Of a stretch of 64,000 nt of DNA, positions 53,773 through 62,053 are shown piece after piece (the first letter of the stretch is position 1; the number at the start of each line of letters is the position of its first letter). Made by a program: the position numbers and the translations under genes. The stretch spans positions 15,051 through 79,050 of the forward strand of contig DATAYM010000083.1 in the NCBI GenBank assembly GCA_036272595.1, written 5' to 3'. Source of the stretch: Poindextera sp036272595 (GTDB taxonomy: Bacteria > Pseudomonadota > Alphaproteobacteria > Caulobacterales > Caulobacteraceae). The notes under the pieces are model-generated. The model saw only the letters and a list, made by a program, of their open reading frames with translations. It was not told the origin of the DNA and searched no databases.

Positions 53773-54438
53773 TCACCCCGTTCCAGCCTTCCTCCGTTCG
53801 CCGCCGACGGGCGCGGGGTGCTTCCAGCGCTCGCCTTGGCCTGTCGCCGCGGCGAACTGATAGCCCGCGAATTCCCAATGCGGCAGGGCGTCGAACCAAG
53901 CCTCCAGAAAGCCCTTTCGGTCGTTCTGGTGATCGAGATAGTAGGCGTGCTCCCATAAATCGCAGACGATGAGCGGCGTCAAATCCGTTTGCAGCACGGT
54001 GTCGTCCGCGTCGTGCGTCGACTGCACCTTCAGGCCGCCGTCCTTGTCAGCGACCAGCCAGACCCAGCCGGAGCCGAAATGCGCCGCGCCCTCGCTCACG
54101 AAGGTCTTTTTCAGCTCATCCAGCCCGCCGAACGCCGCGTCGATCGCCTTGCCGAGGTCGCCGGCGGGCCGTTCGCGATCCGGCGTCATCGACGACCAGA
54201 AGAAGGTGTGGTTCCAGGCCTGGGCGGCGTTGTTGAACAGTTTCTTCTCGCCCGCCTTCGCGGCGTCGGTGATCGCCTGCTCCAGGCTCTCCGGCGACTT
54301 GCCGGCCTTTTCGAGCAACTCGTTCAGCGTCTTGACGTAGGTGGCGTGGTGCTTGTCGTGGTGGAAATGCATGGTGCGCCCGGAGATGACCGGTTCGAGC
54401 GCGTCATAGCCGTAGGGCAGGTCGGGCAGGGTAAACAT
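53773..54438 (-). CDS. sodB: Superoxide dismutase, Fe/Mn type
   Basis: The 221-residue protein starts FTLPDLPYGYDALEPVISGR after AAAGGAG. Metal ligands are in HHDKHHATYV, NHTFFWSSM and DLWEHAYYLDHQNDRKG (Asp and His). FGSGWVWLV is the family motif. Iron rather than manganese is suggested by close likeness to SodB; not proven. Cytosolic. The short basic tail (PAPVGGERRKAGTG) is extra. Confidence 0.94.
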   Translation of the reverse strand: MFTLPDLPYGYDALEPVISGRTMHFHHDKHHATYVKTLNELLEKAGKSPESLEQAITDAAKAGEKKLFNNAAQAWNHTFFWSSMTPDRERPAGDLGKAIDAAFGGLDELKKTFVSEGAAHFGSGWVWLVADKDGGLKVQSTHDADDTVLQTDLTPLIVCDLWEHAYYLDHQNDRKGFLEAWFDALPHWEFAGYQFAAATGQGERWKHPAPVGGERRKAGTG

Positions 54439-54512
54439 GGCGGGAGGCTCCTTTGCGGAGGGTAACCCGCCGCCGCCCGCTTTGGTTCACAGGTCTCGCG
54501 GCCAAAACACCC

Positions 54513-55157
54513 TTAGTCTTCGGGAGACTGCATCGCCAATTCGCAGGCGCGGATGGCGCCGCCGTCGGGGTGCTTGTAGGTGGCCTCGAAGCTCGCCGTC
54601 TGCACCAGGTGGATGTCTTCGCCCTGGCGGACGATCACCGCGCCGCCGGTGAACTGCTGCGGCGTCGCCGCCGGTCCCTGGAAGACGCCATCGCCGGGCA
54701 CGTACACCGCCAGGCACAGGTCCTCCCGGCTTCGCCGATAGAGGCCGTAGCCGTCGATCCCGGTGTCCGGCGGCGCCGGGGTCATGGCGCTGGCCACCGC
54801 CGCCCGGGTCGAATTGTAGATGGCGAGCTGGCCAAGCCGCTCGGCGGCGAACGCCAGCACCGCCTTGAACTGCGCCAGGGTCAGGTCGTGCGGATCGTCG
54901 GCGAATCCGGCGACCTCGGCCTGCAGCCGCCCGGCCTGGGCCGCGGTGATCAGGCCGAAGATCACCACCTCGGTCCCGTCGCCATGGGCGGCCTGGAAGC
55001 ACTGGTCGTCCGGATTGAAGAAGACCACGCCGCGGCCGGTGATCGGTTTGCCGGACCAGTCGAGGAAGGGCTCGCCCGCGTCCGGCGGCACCAGCGGCTC
55101 GCCGCCGTCCTTGAAGGCGGGGACGGGGATGACGAACCTGAGGGTGTCGGAGACCAC
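54513..55157 (-). CDS. Conserved hypothetical protein
   Basis: The 214-residue protein starts with GTG. It has no signal peptide. The C-terminal half, GGAVIVRQGEDIHLVQTASF, recalls small PGDYG-like sequences in uncharacterised proteins, which is weak evidence. The N-terminal half includes GRGVVFFNPDDQCFQAAHGD. No catalytic motif is seen. Confidence 0.6.
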   Translation of the reverse strand: MVSDTLRFVIPVPAFKDGGEPLVPPDAGEPFLDWSGKPITGRGVVFFNPDDQCFQAAHGDGTEVVIFGLITAAQAGRLQAEVAGFADDPHDLTLAQFKAVLAFAAERLGQLAIYNSTRAAVASAMTPAPPDTGIDGYGLYRRSREDLCLAVYVPGDGVFQGPAATPQQFTGGAVIVRQGEDIHLVQTASFEATYKHPDGGAIRACELAMQSPED

Positions 55158-55248
55158 CGGCGTGCTCGTCTCCGGTCCAAAATCGATCTGATCGTGTCGG
55201 ATCAGGCGGGTCAGGCGACCGCTCTCCGCTGGGAACGGCCTTCACCCT

Positions 55249-55297
55249 AGAGCGGGTTGCGGAAAAGTGCGAAGCGGTTTTCCGCCCGCGACCCGTG
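55249..55297. repeat. REP-like palindrome (AGCGGGTTGCGGAAAA type)
   Basis: The arms CGGGTTGCGGAAAA and TTTTCCGCCCGCGACCCG enclose a short loop. This is an alphaproteobacterial intergenic palindrome known from other genomes of the class (AGCGGG...GGAAAA...TTTTCCG...CCCG). It sits between the hypothetical protein and the aspartyl protease. Confidence 0.75.
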
Positions 55298-55302
55298 TTC
55301 GC

Positions 55303-56172
55303 CTAGCGCAGCCACATGCGCCGGTGTGGCAGGTCCAGGGTGAGCACGAGACCGTTCCAGGCCGGGCCGCCGATCACCCCGGCATAGCGGGGCCCGGCGT
55401 CGGCGCCGGGCGGGGTCTCATCGGCGAAATTGACCTGCGGCGCGATGATCTGGCGGCCGGCGACGTCCAGCGCGTCGATCCGCCCGCGCTCGATGGTCGA
55501 CTCGCCGGCGACGCCAAGGCCGATGTCGCGGGTCCCGCGCGCGTCGCCCAGCGCCGAGCGGGCGAAGGGCGCCCAGAATTCGACGGCGGTGTTGGAGCCG
55601 GTGTCGATCTCGAAATCGCCCGCCGCCGCATGGCCGCCGAGCCGCACCTCGGCCGCCACATAGGGCGTCGCGCCGAAGCGGATCGGGGTGGCGTCCGCCG
55701 GCGGGGCGGCGTCGCGCGCCATGGCCAGGGTCTGGTCGCGGTAGTCCAGGGTCAGCACGAAGCCTTGCAGGAAGTCCTCGCCCAATATGCCGGCCAGCGG
55801 CACGCCCATGGCGCTGGAGGCTTCGGAAAGGTCGGTGACCACCGGCGATATGCGCGCCCGCGGGCCGCCGGGCAGCGCCAGATCGACCGTCTGCCCCTGC
55901 AGCGCCATCACCTCGCCGCCGCGCCCCTCGATCCGCCGCGTCCGGCCCAGCTGCACGCCGGCGGCGCTGGCGAAGCGCGGATCGAACACGCTGGCGGCCG
56001 CGCCGGTGTCGAGCAGGAAGAGGCCGCTCGCCCCGTTCACCCGCACGTCGACGAAGACCAGGCCGTTCTTGAAATCCGCGCCGATGGACGGCGTCTGCGC
56101 CGCGGCCGACCGGCCGAACAGGCCCGCGCCGATCAGGCAGACGGCCAGGGCGAAGCGCGCGGCAAAAGGCAT
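55303..56172 (-). CDS. Retropepsin-like aspartyl protease, exported
   Basis: The 289-residue protein has a signal peptide (MPFAARFALAVCLIGAGLFG, then RSAAAQ). Two retropepsin-type motifs, FLLDTGAAASVF and FEIDTGSNTAVEF, suggest a tandem, intramolecular dimer. ILGEDFLQGF and VIGGPAWNG flank them as the second family glycines. A periplasmic protease of unknown substrate. Confidence 0.88.
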   Translation of the reverse strand: MPFAARFALAVCLIGAGLFGRSAAAQTPSIGADFKNGLVFVDVRVNGASGLFLLDTGAAASVFDPRFASAAGVQLGRTRRIEGRGGEVMALQGQTVDLALPGGPRARISPVVTDLSEASSAMGVPLAGILGEDFLQGFVLTLDYRDQTLAMARDAAPPADATPIRFGATPYVAAEVRLGGHAAAGDFEIDTGSNTAVEFWAPFARSALGDARGTRDIGLGVAGESTIERGRIDALDVAGRQIIAPQVNFADETPPGADAGPRYAGVIGGPAWNGLVLTLDLPHRRMWLR

Positions 56173-56216
56173 AGCTCGATCACGCCGGCGCCGCCGTGGC
56201 CTTTTCGTGACGGCTC

Positions 56217-57221
56217 CTAGGTCACCTTGGTGCGCGTCGCCGCTTCCGGCAGGTCCGAGCCGAAGGCGCGCTGGAAGAACTCGGCCACGGTCGGCCGCTC
56301 CAGCTCGTCGCACTTGTTCAGGAAGGTCATCCGGAAGGCCAGGGCGATATCGCCGGCGAAGATGTCGGCGTTCTGCGCCCAGGTGATCACCGTGCGCGGG
56401 CTCATCACCGTCGAGATGTCGCCGTTCATGAAGGCGTTGCGGGTCATGTCGGCGGTGCGGACCATGGCGGCGATGGTGCGCTTGCCGGCGGGGTTGTCGT
56501 AGCCGGGGTTCTTGGCCAGCACGATCTCGTTCTCCACGTCGTGGGCGAGATAGTTCAGGGTGGTGACGATCGACCAGCGGTCCATCTGGCCCTGATTGAT
56601 CTGCTGGGTGCCGTGATAGAGCCCGGTGGTGTCGCCCAGCCCGATGGTGTTGGTGGTCGAGAACAGCCGGAAATAGGGGTTGGCGCGGATGACCCGGTTC
56701 TGGTCGAGCAGGGTCAGGCGGCCGCCCGCCTCCAGCACCCGCTGGATGACGAACATCACGTCCGGCCGGCCGGCGTCGTACTCGTCGAAGGTCAGCAGGA
56801 TCGGCCGCTGCAGCGCCCAGGGCAGCATGCCCTCGCGGAATTCGGTGACCTGCTTGCCGTCCTTCAGGACGATGGCGTCCTTGCCGACCAGGTCGATCCG
56901 GCTGACGTGGCTGTCCAGGTTGACCCGGATCATCGGCCAGTTCAGCCGCGCGGCGACCTGCTCGATGTGGGTCGACTTGCCGGTGCCGTGGTAGCCCTGG
57001 ATCATCACCCGGCGGTCGAACGACAGGCCGGCGCAGATGGCCAGCGTGGTCTCCGGATCGAAGCGGTAGGCGTCGTCCAGGTCGGGCACGTGCGGGTCGC
57101 GCGTCGAGAAACGCGGCACCTGCATGTCGGTGTCGACGCCGAACACGTCGCGCACGGACACCATCTGGTCGGGAACCAGGGTGATCAAATGGTCTTCGGT
57201 TTCTTCGCTCAGGCTAGGCAT
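56217..57221 (-). CDS. cobS: Cobaltochelatase CobS-like AAA+ ATPase
   Basis: The 334-residue protein has Walker A GYHGTGKSTH, Walker B LLTFDEYDAG and MoxR-like sensor regions (LFSTTNTIGLGDTTGLYHGT, with R-finger downstream). CobS and CobT form the AAA+ engine of aerobic cobaltochelatase. CobT is 24 kb away and CobN is absent from the window. The J-domain gene next door is a usual neighbour. Confidence 0.95.
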   Translation of the reverse strand: MPSLSEETEDHLITLVPDQMVSVRDVFGVDTDMQVPRFSTRDPHVPDLDDAYRFDPETTLAICAGLSFDRRVMIQGYHGTGKSTHIEQVAARLNWPMIRVNLDSHVSRIDLVGKDAIVLKDGKQVTEFREGMLPWALQRPILLTFDEYDAGRPDVMFVIQRVLEAGGRLTLLDQNRVIRANPYFRLFSTTNTIGLGDTTGLYHGTQQINQGQMDRWSIVTTLNYLAHDVENEIVLAKNPGYDNPAGKRTIAAMVRTADMTRNAFMNGDISTVMSPRTVITWAQNADIFAGDIALAFRMTFLNKCDELERPTVAEFFQRAFGSDLPEAATRTKVT

Positions 57222-57299
57222 GGCGGATCGATTAGCGGTTTAGGCAAGGATTGCAAACCGGGGGAAAGCGCAAAACACCGCGCCCGCGGCTTTTGCGGG

Positions 57300-57941
57300 T
57301 CACGCCATCTTGGCTTTGCGCAGCGCCTGATAGGCCCGGATCACCCGTTGCAGCTTGTGCTCGGCGGAGCGGTCGCCGCCGTTGGCGTCCGGGTGGCAGC
57401 GCTTGACCAGTTCGATATAGCGGGCGCGGATCGCCTGCGGCTGGGCGGTGGCGTCCAGGTCGAGGTCGGCCAGGGCGCCGCGCTCGATCTTGCCGATCTT
57501 GCGCTCCTGCGCCGCCTGTTCGGCGCGGCGGCGGGCGGCGGCGAACAGGCCGAACGGATCGGCGAAGGCGCGGTCGGTGGAGCTGCGCGCCGCCATCGCC
57601 TCGCGCGAGCGCCGGGACGCCTCGAAGGCCCAGGTCGGCCGCTCGCCGGTGGCCGCGCCGGCCTGATAGGCGCGCACCTGGGCGTCGTTCATGCCCGAGA
57701 AGAAGTCCCAGTGACGGTTGTAGTCGGCCGCGTGCGGGGTGCAGAACCAGTAGTGCTCGTTGAGCAGGTCGCGCGATTTCGGGGCCCGGGTCTGGGCGGC
57801 GCGATTGCAGCCGGGATGGTCGCAGGCGCGCTCCCCCGGCTTCAGCGCATTGACATCGTGCTCGCGCGCGTCTTCCTCCGGCTTCGGCGGACGAACCCGG
57901 ATGTCGACGAATTTGGGCCTGTATTGAAACGCGCCGGTCAT
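57300..57941 (-). CDS. J-domain-containing protein
   Basis: The 213-residue protein has a C-terminal J domain (about residues 150-213) with the HPD motif in RCHPDANGGDRS. The N-terminus has CDHPGCNRAAQTRAPKSRDL, a possible zinc site, plus HYWFCTPHAADYN. It is a likely co-chaperone of DnaK. It lies between cobS and bolA; the order is common in Caulobacteraceae. Confidence 0.92.
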   Translation of the reverse strand: MTGAFQYRPKFVDIRVRPPKPEEDAREHDVNALKPGERACDHPGCNRAAQTRAPKSRDLLNEHYWFCTPHAADYNRHWDFFSGMNDAQVRAYQAGAATGERPTWAFEASRRSREAMAARSSTDRAFADPFGLFAAARRRAEQAAQERKIGKIERGALADLDLDATAQPQAIRARYIELVKRCHPDANGGDRSAEHKLQRVIRAYQALRKAKMA

Positions 57942-58009
57942 GTCCCGAAGTATGCGTTGGAAGCTTTCGCTTTCAAGAATTGACAGTGATGAATTTGGAG
58001 CCGACTCTG

Positions 58010-58282
58010 ATGGGCGCCGCAACCGAAGCTATTCGAACCAAGCTCGAGGCGGCGTTCGCCCCGCAACGGCTGGATATCGAGGACGACAGCGCGCGCCATC
58101 AGGGTCACGCGGGCGCCTCGCCGGGCGGGGAAAGCCACTTCAACGTCGTCATCGTCGCCCGCGCTTTCGCGGGCTTGAGCCGGGTGCAGCGTCAGCGCGC
58201 CGTCTATGCGACGCTGGCCGAGGAGCTGGCCGGGCCGGTGCACGCGCTCTCGATCAGGGCGCTGGCGCCCGGAGAGCCTTAG
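58010..58282 (+). CDS. bolA: BolA family protein
   Basis: The 90-residue protein (start at ATG 58010 after TTGGAG, or at 57989) shows IRTKLEAAFAPQRLDIEDDS and HQGHAGASPGGESHFNVVIV, the BolA signature. BolA proteins work with monothiol glutaredoxins in iron-sulfur transfer. It is divergent from the J-domain gene. Its convergent neighbour is a cold-shock protein. Confidence 0.92.
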   Translation: MGAATEAIRTKLEAAFAPQRLDIEDDSARHQGHAGASPGGESHFNVVIVARAFAGLSRVQRQRAVYATLAEELAGPVHALSIRALAPGEP

Positions 58283-58300
58283 GTAGAGGCGGAGGGCTAA

Positions 58301-58326
58301 ACGGGCCGGCTTTCAAGCCGACCCGT
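58301..58326. terminator. Hairpin between convergent bolA and csp genes
   Basis: ACGGGCCGGCTT and AAGCCGACCCGT form a 12-bp stem with one imperfect pair and a 2-nt loop. It lies between two convergent stop codons, so it could end both transcripts. No strong T tract follows. Confidence 0.5.
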
Positions 58327-58375
58327 CCGCATTTCCGTCAAGTCGAACCAAATCGGATCGACGGCCTGATGCTTG

Positions 58376-58585
58376 TTAGGCGCTCGCCAGCTGGCCCGCC
58401 GCGGTCTTGCCGCTGCGTCCATCTTTTTCGAGCTCGTAGCTGATCTTTTGACCTTCGTGCAGCGAGCCGAGGCCCGCACGTTCGACGGCGGAGATGTGGA
58501 CGAAAACGTCGTTGCCGCCCGCGTCAGGTTGGATGAAGCCAAAACCCTTTTGGGCGTTGAACCACTTCACAGTTCCGGTAGCCAT
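58376..58585 (-). CDS. cspA: Cold-shock protein (CspA type)
   Basis: The 69-residue protein starts MATGTVKWFNAQKGFGFIQP, the RNP1 cold-shock signature, then VFVHISAVERAG (RNP2). It binds single-stranded RNA/DNA. An upstream in-frame ATG (58615) would add 10 unlike residues. The 188-bp upstream gap before the mobile element may hold its long leader. Confidence 0.95.
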   Translation of the reverse strand: MATGTVKWFNAQKGFGFIQPDAGGNDVFVHISAVERAGLGSLHEGQKISYELEKDGRSGKTAAGQLASA

Positions 58586-58765
58586 ATTTCGTATATTCCA
58601 GTGCAAAAAGTACACGCCGCACCAGTCGGCGACGCGGTCAAAATTTCGGAGAGGATCGAGGGGCAGGTCCGGGGCTCGACCTTGATCGAGCAGGGATAGC
58701 GACCGAACCTAAACGTCATTCGACCTTGCCAAGTCGCATAGATTTCCACCAATCGCAAATAGTTT

Positions 58766-58773
58766 CGGCGGCG
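58766..58773. repeat. Target-site duplication, left copy
   Basis: CGGCGGCG directly abuts the left end of the mobile element and is repeated at its right end. Eight base pairs fits the target duplication size of IS1-family elements. The low complexity in a GC-rich genome adds some doubt. Confidence 0.75.
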
Positions 58774-58795
58774 GGTAGTGTCTCAGTTTGAAATT
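58774..58795. repeat. Left terminal inverted repeat
   Basis: Twenty-two bases, starting GGTAGTGTCTCAGTT, are the exact reverse complement of 62321-62342. The Fic stop codon is only 7 bp inside. Confidence 0.95.
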
Positions 58796-58802
58796 CGGTC
58801 CC

Positions 58803-59402
58803 TTAGATGCCTGCGTCCGTGACCTGATCGTGAAGAAGGCCCATCAGGTAGATTTCCAATTCGGAGCAATCCAGATTGCCCTCCGCCCAAGCGCGATCCG
58901 CGCTTCTGAGCGCCGCATAGTAGGGTTTCCGGTTTTCGCGAATGCGCTCTGGAACGATTTTTTTGCCTGGGATCAGGCCGCCTGATCGGGCGCAAAGGAG
59001 GTAGTAGCAGATTGCGCGAGCGGTTCGCCCATTGCCCTCAATGAACGGGTGAATCCAATTCAGGCGCCACAGCCCGTAGGCCGCGAGGGAGGTCGCCCGT
59101 TGTCCAAACCAATTTTCATGGATCGTTGAAATAAACCGATCCATGAGTTCCGGGACACGATCAAAATGGGGCGGGATATGATCGCCGACGTAAATCGGCT
59201 CCTCACGAAAACGGCCGCCAAACTGGGAGATGTTGGCGACCGCTACGTGATTCAGCGCCCAGAGCGTGTATTTATCGAAAGAGGTGTGGCCCTGGATGAG
59301 GCCGATCTCGACGCAGTTCGTGAGAAGGTCGTATTGCCTTATGAGATTGCGGTTTTGGACCTCCGCGTAGAGCGCGGGGTTTTCGCTTTCGATTACGATC
59401 AT
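58803..59402 (-). CDS. Fic family protein (AMP-transferase type)
   Basis: The 199-residue protein has the Fic motif HPFIEGNGRTARA (catalytic His near residue 118) and a flap region (ISQFGGRFREEPIYVGD). The core matches Fic AMP-transferases; no N-terminal inhibitory helix (S/TxxxEG/N) is evident. The ATG 59402 is preferred to the TTG 6 bp upstream. It is the last cargo gene of the element. The target cannot be told. The small gene 39 bp upstream may be its partner. Confidence 0.92.
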   Translation of the reverse strand: MIVIESENPALYAEVQNRNLIRQYDLLTNCVEIGLIQGHTSFDKYTLWALNHVAVANISQFGGRFREEPIYVGDHIPPHFDRVPELMDRFISTIHENWFGQRATSLAAYGLWRLNWIHPFIEGNGRTARAICYYLLCARSGGLIPGKKIVPERIRENRKPYYAALRSADRAWAEGNLDCSELEIYLMGLLHDQVTDAGI

Positions 59403-59441
59403 AGACAAGCCGCAGGTTGATCCCGCGCGCCCCTTCTTTGT

Positions 59442-59651
59442 CTACGCGCCAATTAACTTGTTATGCGCGGACGCCTTGCGAACGGAGTCTTTGCTGCTGT
59501 CGGAGTCTGCGGGCGCGTTGCCGTAGGCAAAACTAACCCGCTGCTCCGCTAGCTGCTCTTCGCTCACGCCGGCCTTAACGGCCGCGGCAAGCAGATGGTC
59601 TAGCTCCGCATTTTCCGGCGCCACCCTTAAAAAGGATTTCCTGGTGGCCAT
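59442..59651 (-). CDS. Small protein upstream of Fic, possible antitoxin
   Basis: The 69-residue protein starts MATRKSFLRVAPENAELDHL and contains SEEQLAEQRVSFAYGNAP and SKDSVRKASAHNKL. It is mostly helical and charged. Position directly upstream of Fic (39 bp) recalls toxin-antitoxin pairs. The class I inhibitory motif [S/T]xxxE[G/N] is not intact; the nearest is SFAYGN with Gly where Glu is needed. It may act by another way or not at all. Confidence 0.65.
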   Translation of the reverse strand: MATRKSFLRVAPENAELDHLLAAAVKAGVSEEQLAEQRVSFAYGNAPADSDSSKDSVRKASAHNKLIGA

Positions 59652-59790
59652 GAGTCTGCTCCTGTTCAGCGCACATGCTGCCCCCAAAGCGTTAACGGCC
59701 CTTACCGCAGTCCGGGTCCATCTAAAGCTATATGTGGGGTCGGCGTGGCGGCTTTGGAATAGAATCGTATCACGTAACGCGGGCGGCCCT

Positions 59791-60684
59791 CTACGCCTGA
59801 TTTGAAAGCCCGCGCGCCTTGTAGGGGCCGCGCTTACCGGGCTGCGGTCGGTTCGCTTCGATCCGCTCGGCGATGTCTTCCATCGTCCACAGCGTGGCGC
59901 TGATCCCGGCCGCCATCGCCGGCGTCACTTTGAGCGTCTTGTGGATGCGGACGAAATTGTAGAAGGCGAAATAGAGCGCCAGCGCGTGAATGTGGTTGTC
60001 CAGCTTCTTGCTGAAGGCGTTGGTCAGGCGGGTGAAGCGGCGGTTTTGCATGCGGATCGAGAGGTTCGCGCGCTCGACGTAGCTCGTTGAGATATGGGCT
60101 TGGTCGGGGTCGCCTTCGATCACGTTCTTCTTGACGGCGGTGCAGACTGGCGGGCTGTAGCGGCCACGCGCCGACGCCGGGTCCGTGCGATAAATCTTCT
60201 GGATCGTCGCGAAGTCCGCGTCAGAGCCGAAGGCTTCCTCAATGGCGTTGATGTAGGCGTGATGGCTGTCGGTGGTGATTTGCAGCCGCTCGTTCGACAC
60301 GCGCGCCCGGAGATCATCGGCGAGGATCAGGGCGCTTTCGCCTGACCGGTCTCCCACGAAATAGCTGACCATCAGCTTCGTGTCGGCGTCCAACGCCGTC
60401 CACGTCCACACGTCGCCAGCGCCATCGACCGGAGCCTTGGCCGTGGCGACGTTGCGTTGCTTGCATCCCACGAATGACCAAATTTCGTCGATCTGACAAC
60501 GGTTTACCTGAACGTCGCGGACCAGCTCGTCATGCAGCGCCAGGCAGGTCTCGCCGGCATCGACCAGAAGCTTGGTCACGGTGTTGATCGACACGTCGCA
60601 AACGCGGCTGATCGACCGCATCGAAACGCCCTCGCAGAGCATCGAGAGGATTTGGACGCGCTTGGCGAGAGGCAGCTTGTTCAT
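59791..60684 (-). CDS. IS1-like DDE transposase
   Basis: The 297-residue protein has an N-terminal helix-turn-helix (MNKLPLAKRVQILSMLCEGV, then MRSISRVCDVSINTVTKLLV). The DDE parts are CQIDEIWSFVGCKQRN, ITTDSHHAYINAIEEAFG and TSYVERANLSIRMQNRRFTR, followed by FAFYNFVRIHKTLKVTP. It matches the IS1-type group common in alphaproteobacteria. It should act on the 22-bp repeats of the surrounding element. An upstream start (ATG 60723) is possible. Confidence 0.93.
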   Translation of the reverse strand: MNKLPLAKRVQILSMLCEGVSMRSISRVCDVSINTVTKLLVDAGETCLALHDELVRDVQVNRCQIDEIWSFVGCKQRNVATAKAPVDGAGDVWTWTALDADTKLMVSYFVGDRSGESALILADDLRARVSNERLQITTDSHHAYINAIEEAFGSDADFATIQKIYRTDPASARGRYSPPVCTAVKKNVIEGDPDQAHISTSYVERANLSIRMQNRRFTRLTNAFSKKLDNHIHALALYFAFYNFVRIHKTLKVTPAMAAGISATLWTMEDIAERIEANRPQPGKRGPYKARGLSNQA

Positions 60685-60690
60685 GCCCCT

Positions 60691-60719
60691 CTTATCTGAA
60701 CTTTTTGCTTGTGTGTCAA
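60691..60719 (-). promoter_or_regulatory. Candidate promoter for the transposase
   Basis: On the minus strand TTGACA and GATAAG are 17 bp apart. The predicted transcription start is at or just before the ATG at 60684, so the transcript could be nearly leaderless. This limits but does not rule out the call. Confidence 0.45.
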
Positions 60720-60728
60720 GCATGATGT

Positions 60729-61733
60729 TCAGTCTAAATCGTCGAACAGGTCTGCTTGCTGACCGAACGGTGACGCCTCCGGAAAGGCCCGTCGAAAGGC
60801 TCTCTCGAACGCGCCCTTGTCCGGAGCGGATGCCGCAATGCCGACCACCTGCCACAGGTGCGCCTTGAGCGCTGGCATCCCGAGTTCGTCCGACAAGAAC
60901 TGGAACATCTTGTAGCGTCGCCCCCCGTTCGAATAGACAACCGGGTTCTTCGCCTCCAGCTCGGCAAGGATGGCCCCGTTGCTGTTCGCCAACGGCGCAT
61001 AAATGTATTTCCGGATGAACTTGCTAAAGAACCGCGGGTGCTTGAACGACTTCGGGTCGAGGCGCTTCAATCCATAGAGCCTGTACATGGAATCGAAGAG
61101 CCGCTCAGGGAACTCCGCCTCCCACGTCCTGAACTCCTCGCGAAGAAACTGATCCCATAGCTCGCGGTATTCCTCGCGACGCTTGTCCGCGATGAAGCCG
61201 GTCGCCTCATCGATCAGTCCGATAATGCCGATCTTGGCGGCGGACCTGACTATGAACTCAGCTTGTATTCCCAAGAACTGCTGCGCAGATGTTAGCAGGT
61301 TCCGTCGGGCAGCGTCAATAATGGCGTCGCAAACCTCAATGAAAACCTCGGCGCTGTATCCATGCGCCGGATCCCCGCTCAAGGGGTTGAATTCTATGGG
61401 CTTGTCGATTTTTTCGCGCAGTTCTTGGCCGATTGCGGATCCCAGGCCTTTACTTGAAATCATCTTCATGAAGGCGTTACCGCCCTCAGATTTCAACCCA
61501 AGAGCCCGCGCCATTGCTCGCTTGTGAATCAGGCGCCGTCGATCCTCTAGGACGTACACGTCGATGAGCGTGTCGCCGATCTTCAGCGACCCTTGGCTGA
61601 CCGCCTTAGGAAGGCCGACAGGTTTGCTGTGCCGCGCCAGGGCGGCTTTCCGGGCTATCGCGCTCCGGGCGCTGGGTGTGAGCGCCAGGGCGCGAGCGCG
61701 TCCACCTTGGCTCTGCGGGGTTTTTGCGTCCAC
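60729..61733 (-). CDS. P63C domain-containing protein
   Basis: The 334-residue protein starts with GTG. Residues 40-190 resemble a phage antirepressor-like or ORF6N-style region, and the C-terminal part has ATGFIADKRREEYRELWDQF and RLFDSMYRLYGLKRLDPKSF, the P63C pattern. The function of P63C is unknown; it occurs in phages and mobile elements. The N-terminus (RALALTPSARSAIARKAALA) echoes the small basic protein of the element. Confidence 0.88.
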   Translation of the reverse strand: MDAKTPQSQGGRARALALTPSARSAIARKAALARHSKPVGLPKAVSQGSLKIGDTLIDVYVLEDRRRLIHKRAMARALGLKSEGGNAFMKMISSKGLGSAIGQELREKIDKPIEFNPLSGDPAHGYSAEVFIEVCDAIIDAARRNLLTSAQQFLGIQAEFIVRSAAKIGIIGLIDEATGFIADKRREEYRELWDQFLREEFRTWEAEFPERLFDSMYRLYGLKRLDPKSFKHPRFFSKFIRKYIYAPLANSNGAILAELEAKNPVVYSNGGRRYKMFQFLSDELGMPALKAHLWQVVGIAASAPDKGAFERAFRRAFPEASPFGQQADLFDDLD

Positions 61734-61825
61734 GGCGAATCGCCTCCTGCTTGCTTAGCGGAGGGATCGCACCTGCTTGCTGCCGCTGCAAGCAGAAAAA
61801 TTCGCGAGGCTCATATTCGTGCTTG

Positions 61826-62053
61826 CTAAGAACCCCACCGCTTAGCCGCAGCCCTCTTGGCGATCTCCGACCGTTGGGCGGGCGTGAGCGCCTTCGCCCT
61901 AGCCGCCCCGCCCTTCTTGCCGCCCCGGCTATGGTGCGCCTTGTCGGCCGGCGTGGCGTTGTCCTCGACCTCGCCCGTAGCGATCTTGGCCACCATGATA
62001 GCCGCGCCGATCACGTCGCCGGGGCGCTTCTCTCCGTTAGGGCCTTTAGGCAT
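61826..62053 (-). CDS. Small basic protein of the mobile element
   Basis: The 75-residue protein starts MPKGPNGEKRPGDVIGAAIM and has AHHSRGGKKGGAARAKALTP and AEIAKRA-type basic helix at the end (SEIAKRAAAKRWG). Similar small proteins are widespread in alphaproteobacteria. It overlaps the stop of the zinc-ribbon gene by 8 nt. DNA binding is plausible from its basic end. Confidence 0.8.
   Translation of the reverse strand: MPKGPNGEKRPGDVIGAAIMVAKIATGEVEDNATPADKAHHSRGGKKGGAARAKALTPAQRSEIAKRAAAKRWGS

Noticed and set aside
55158..55302. Gene in the gap before the aspartyl protease
   Set aside because: The frame there is short and the sequence is largely a known type of palindromic repeat.
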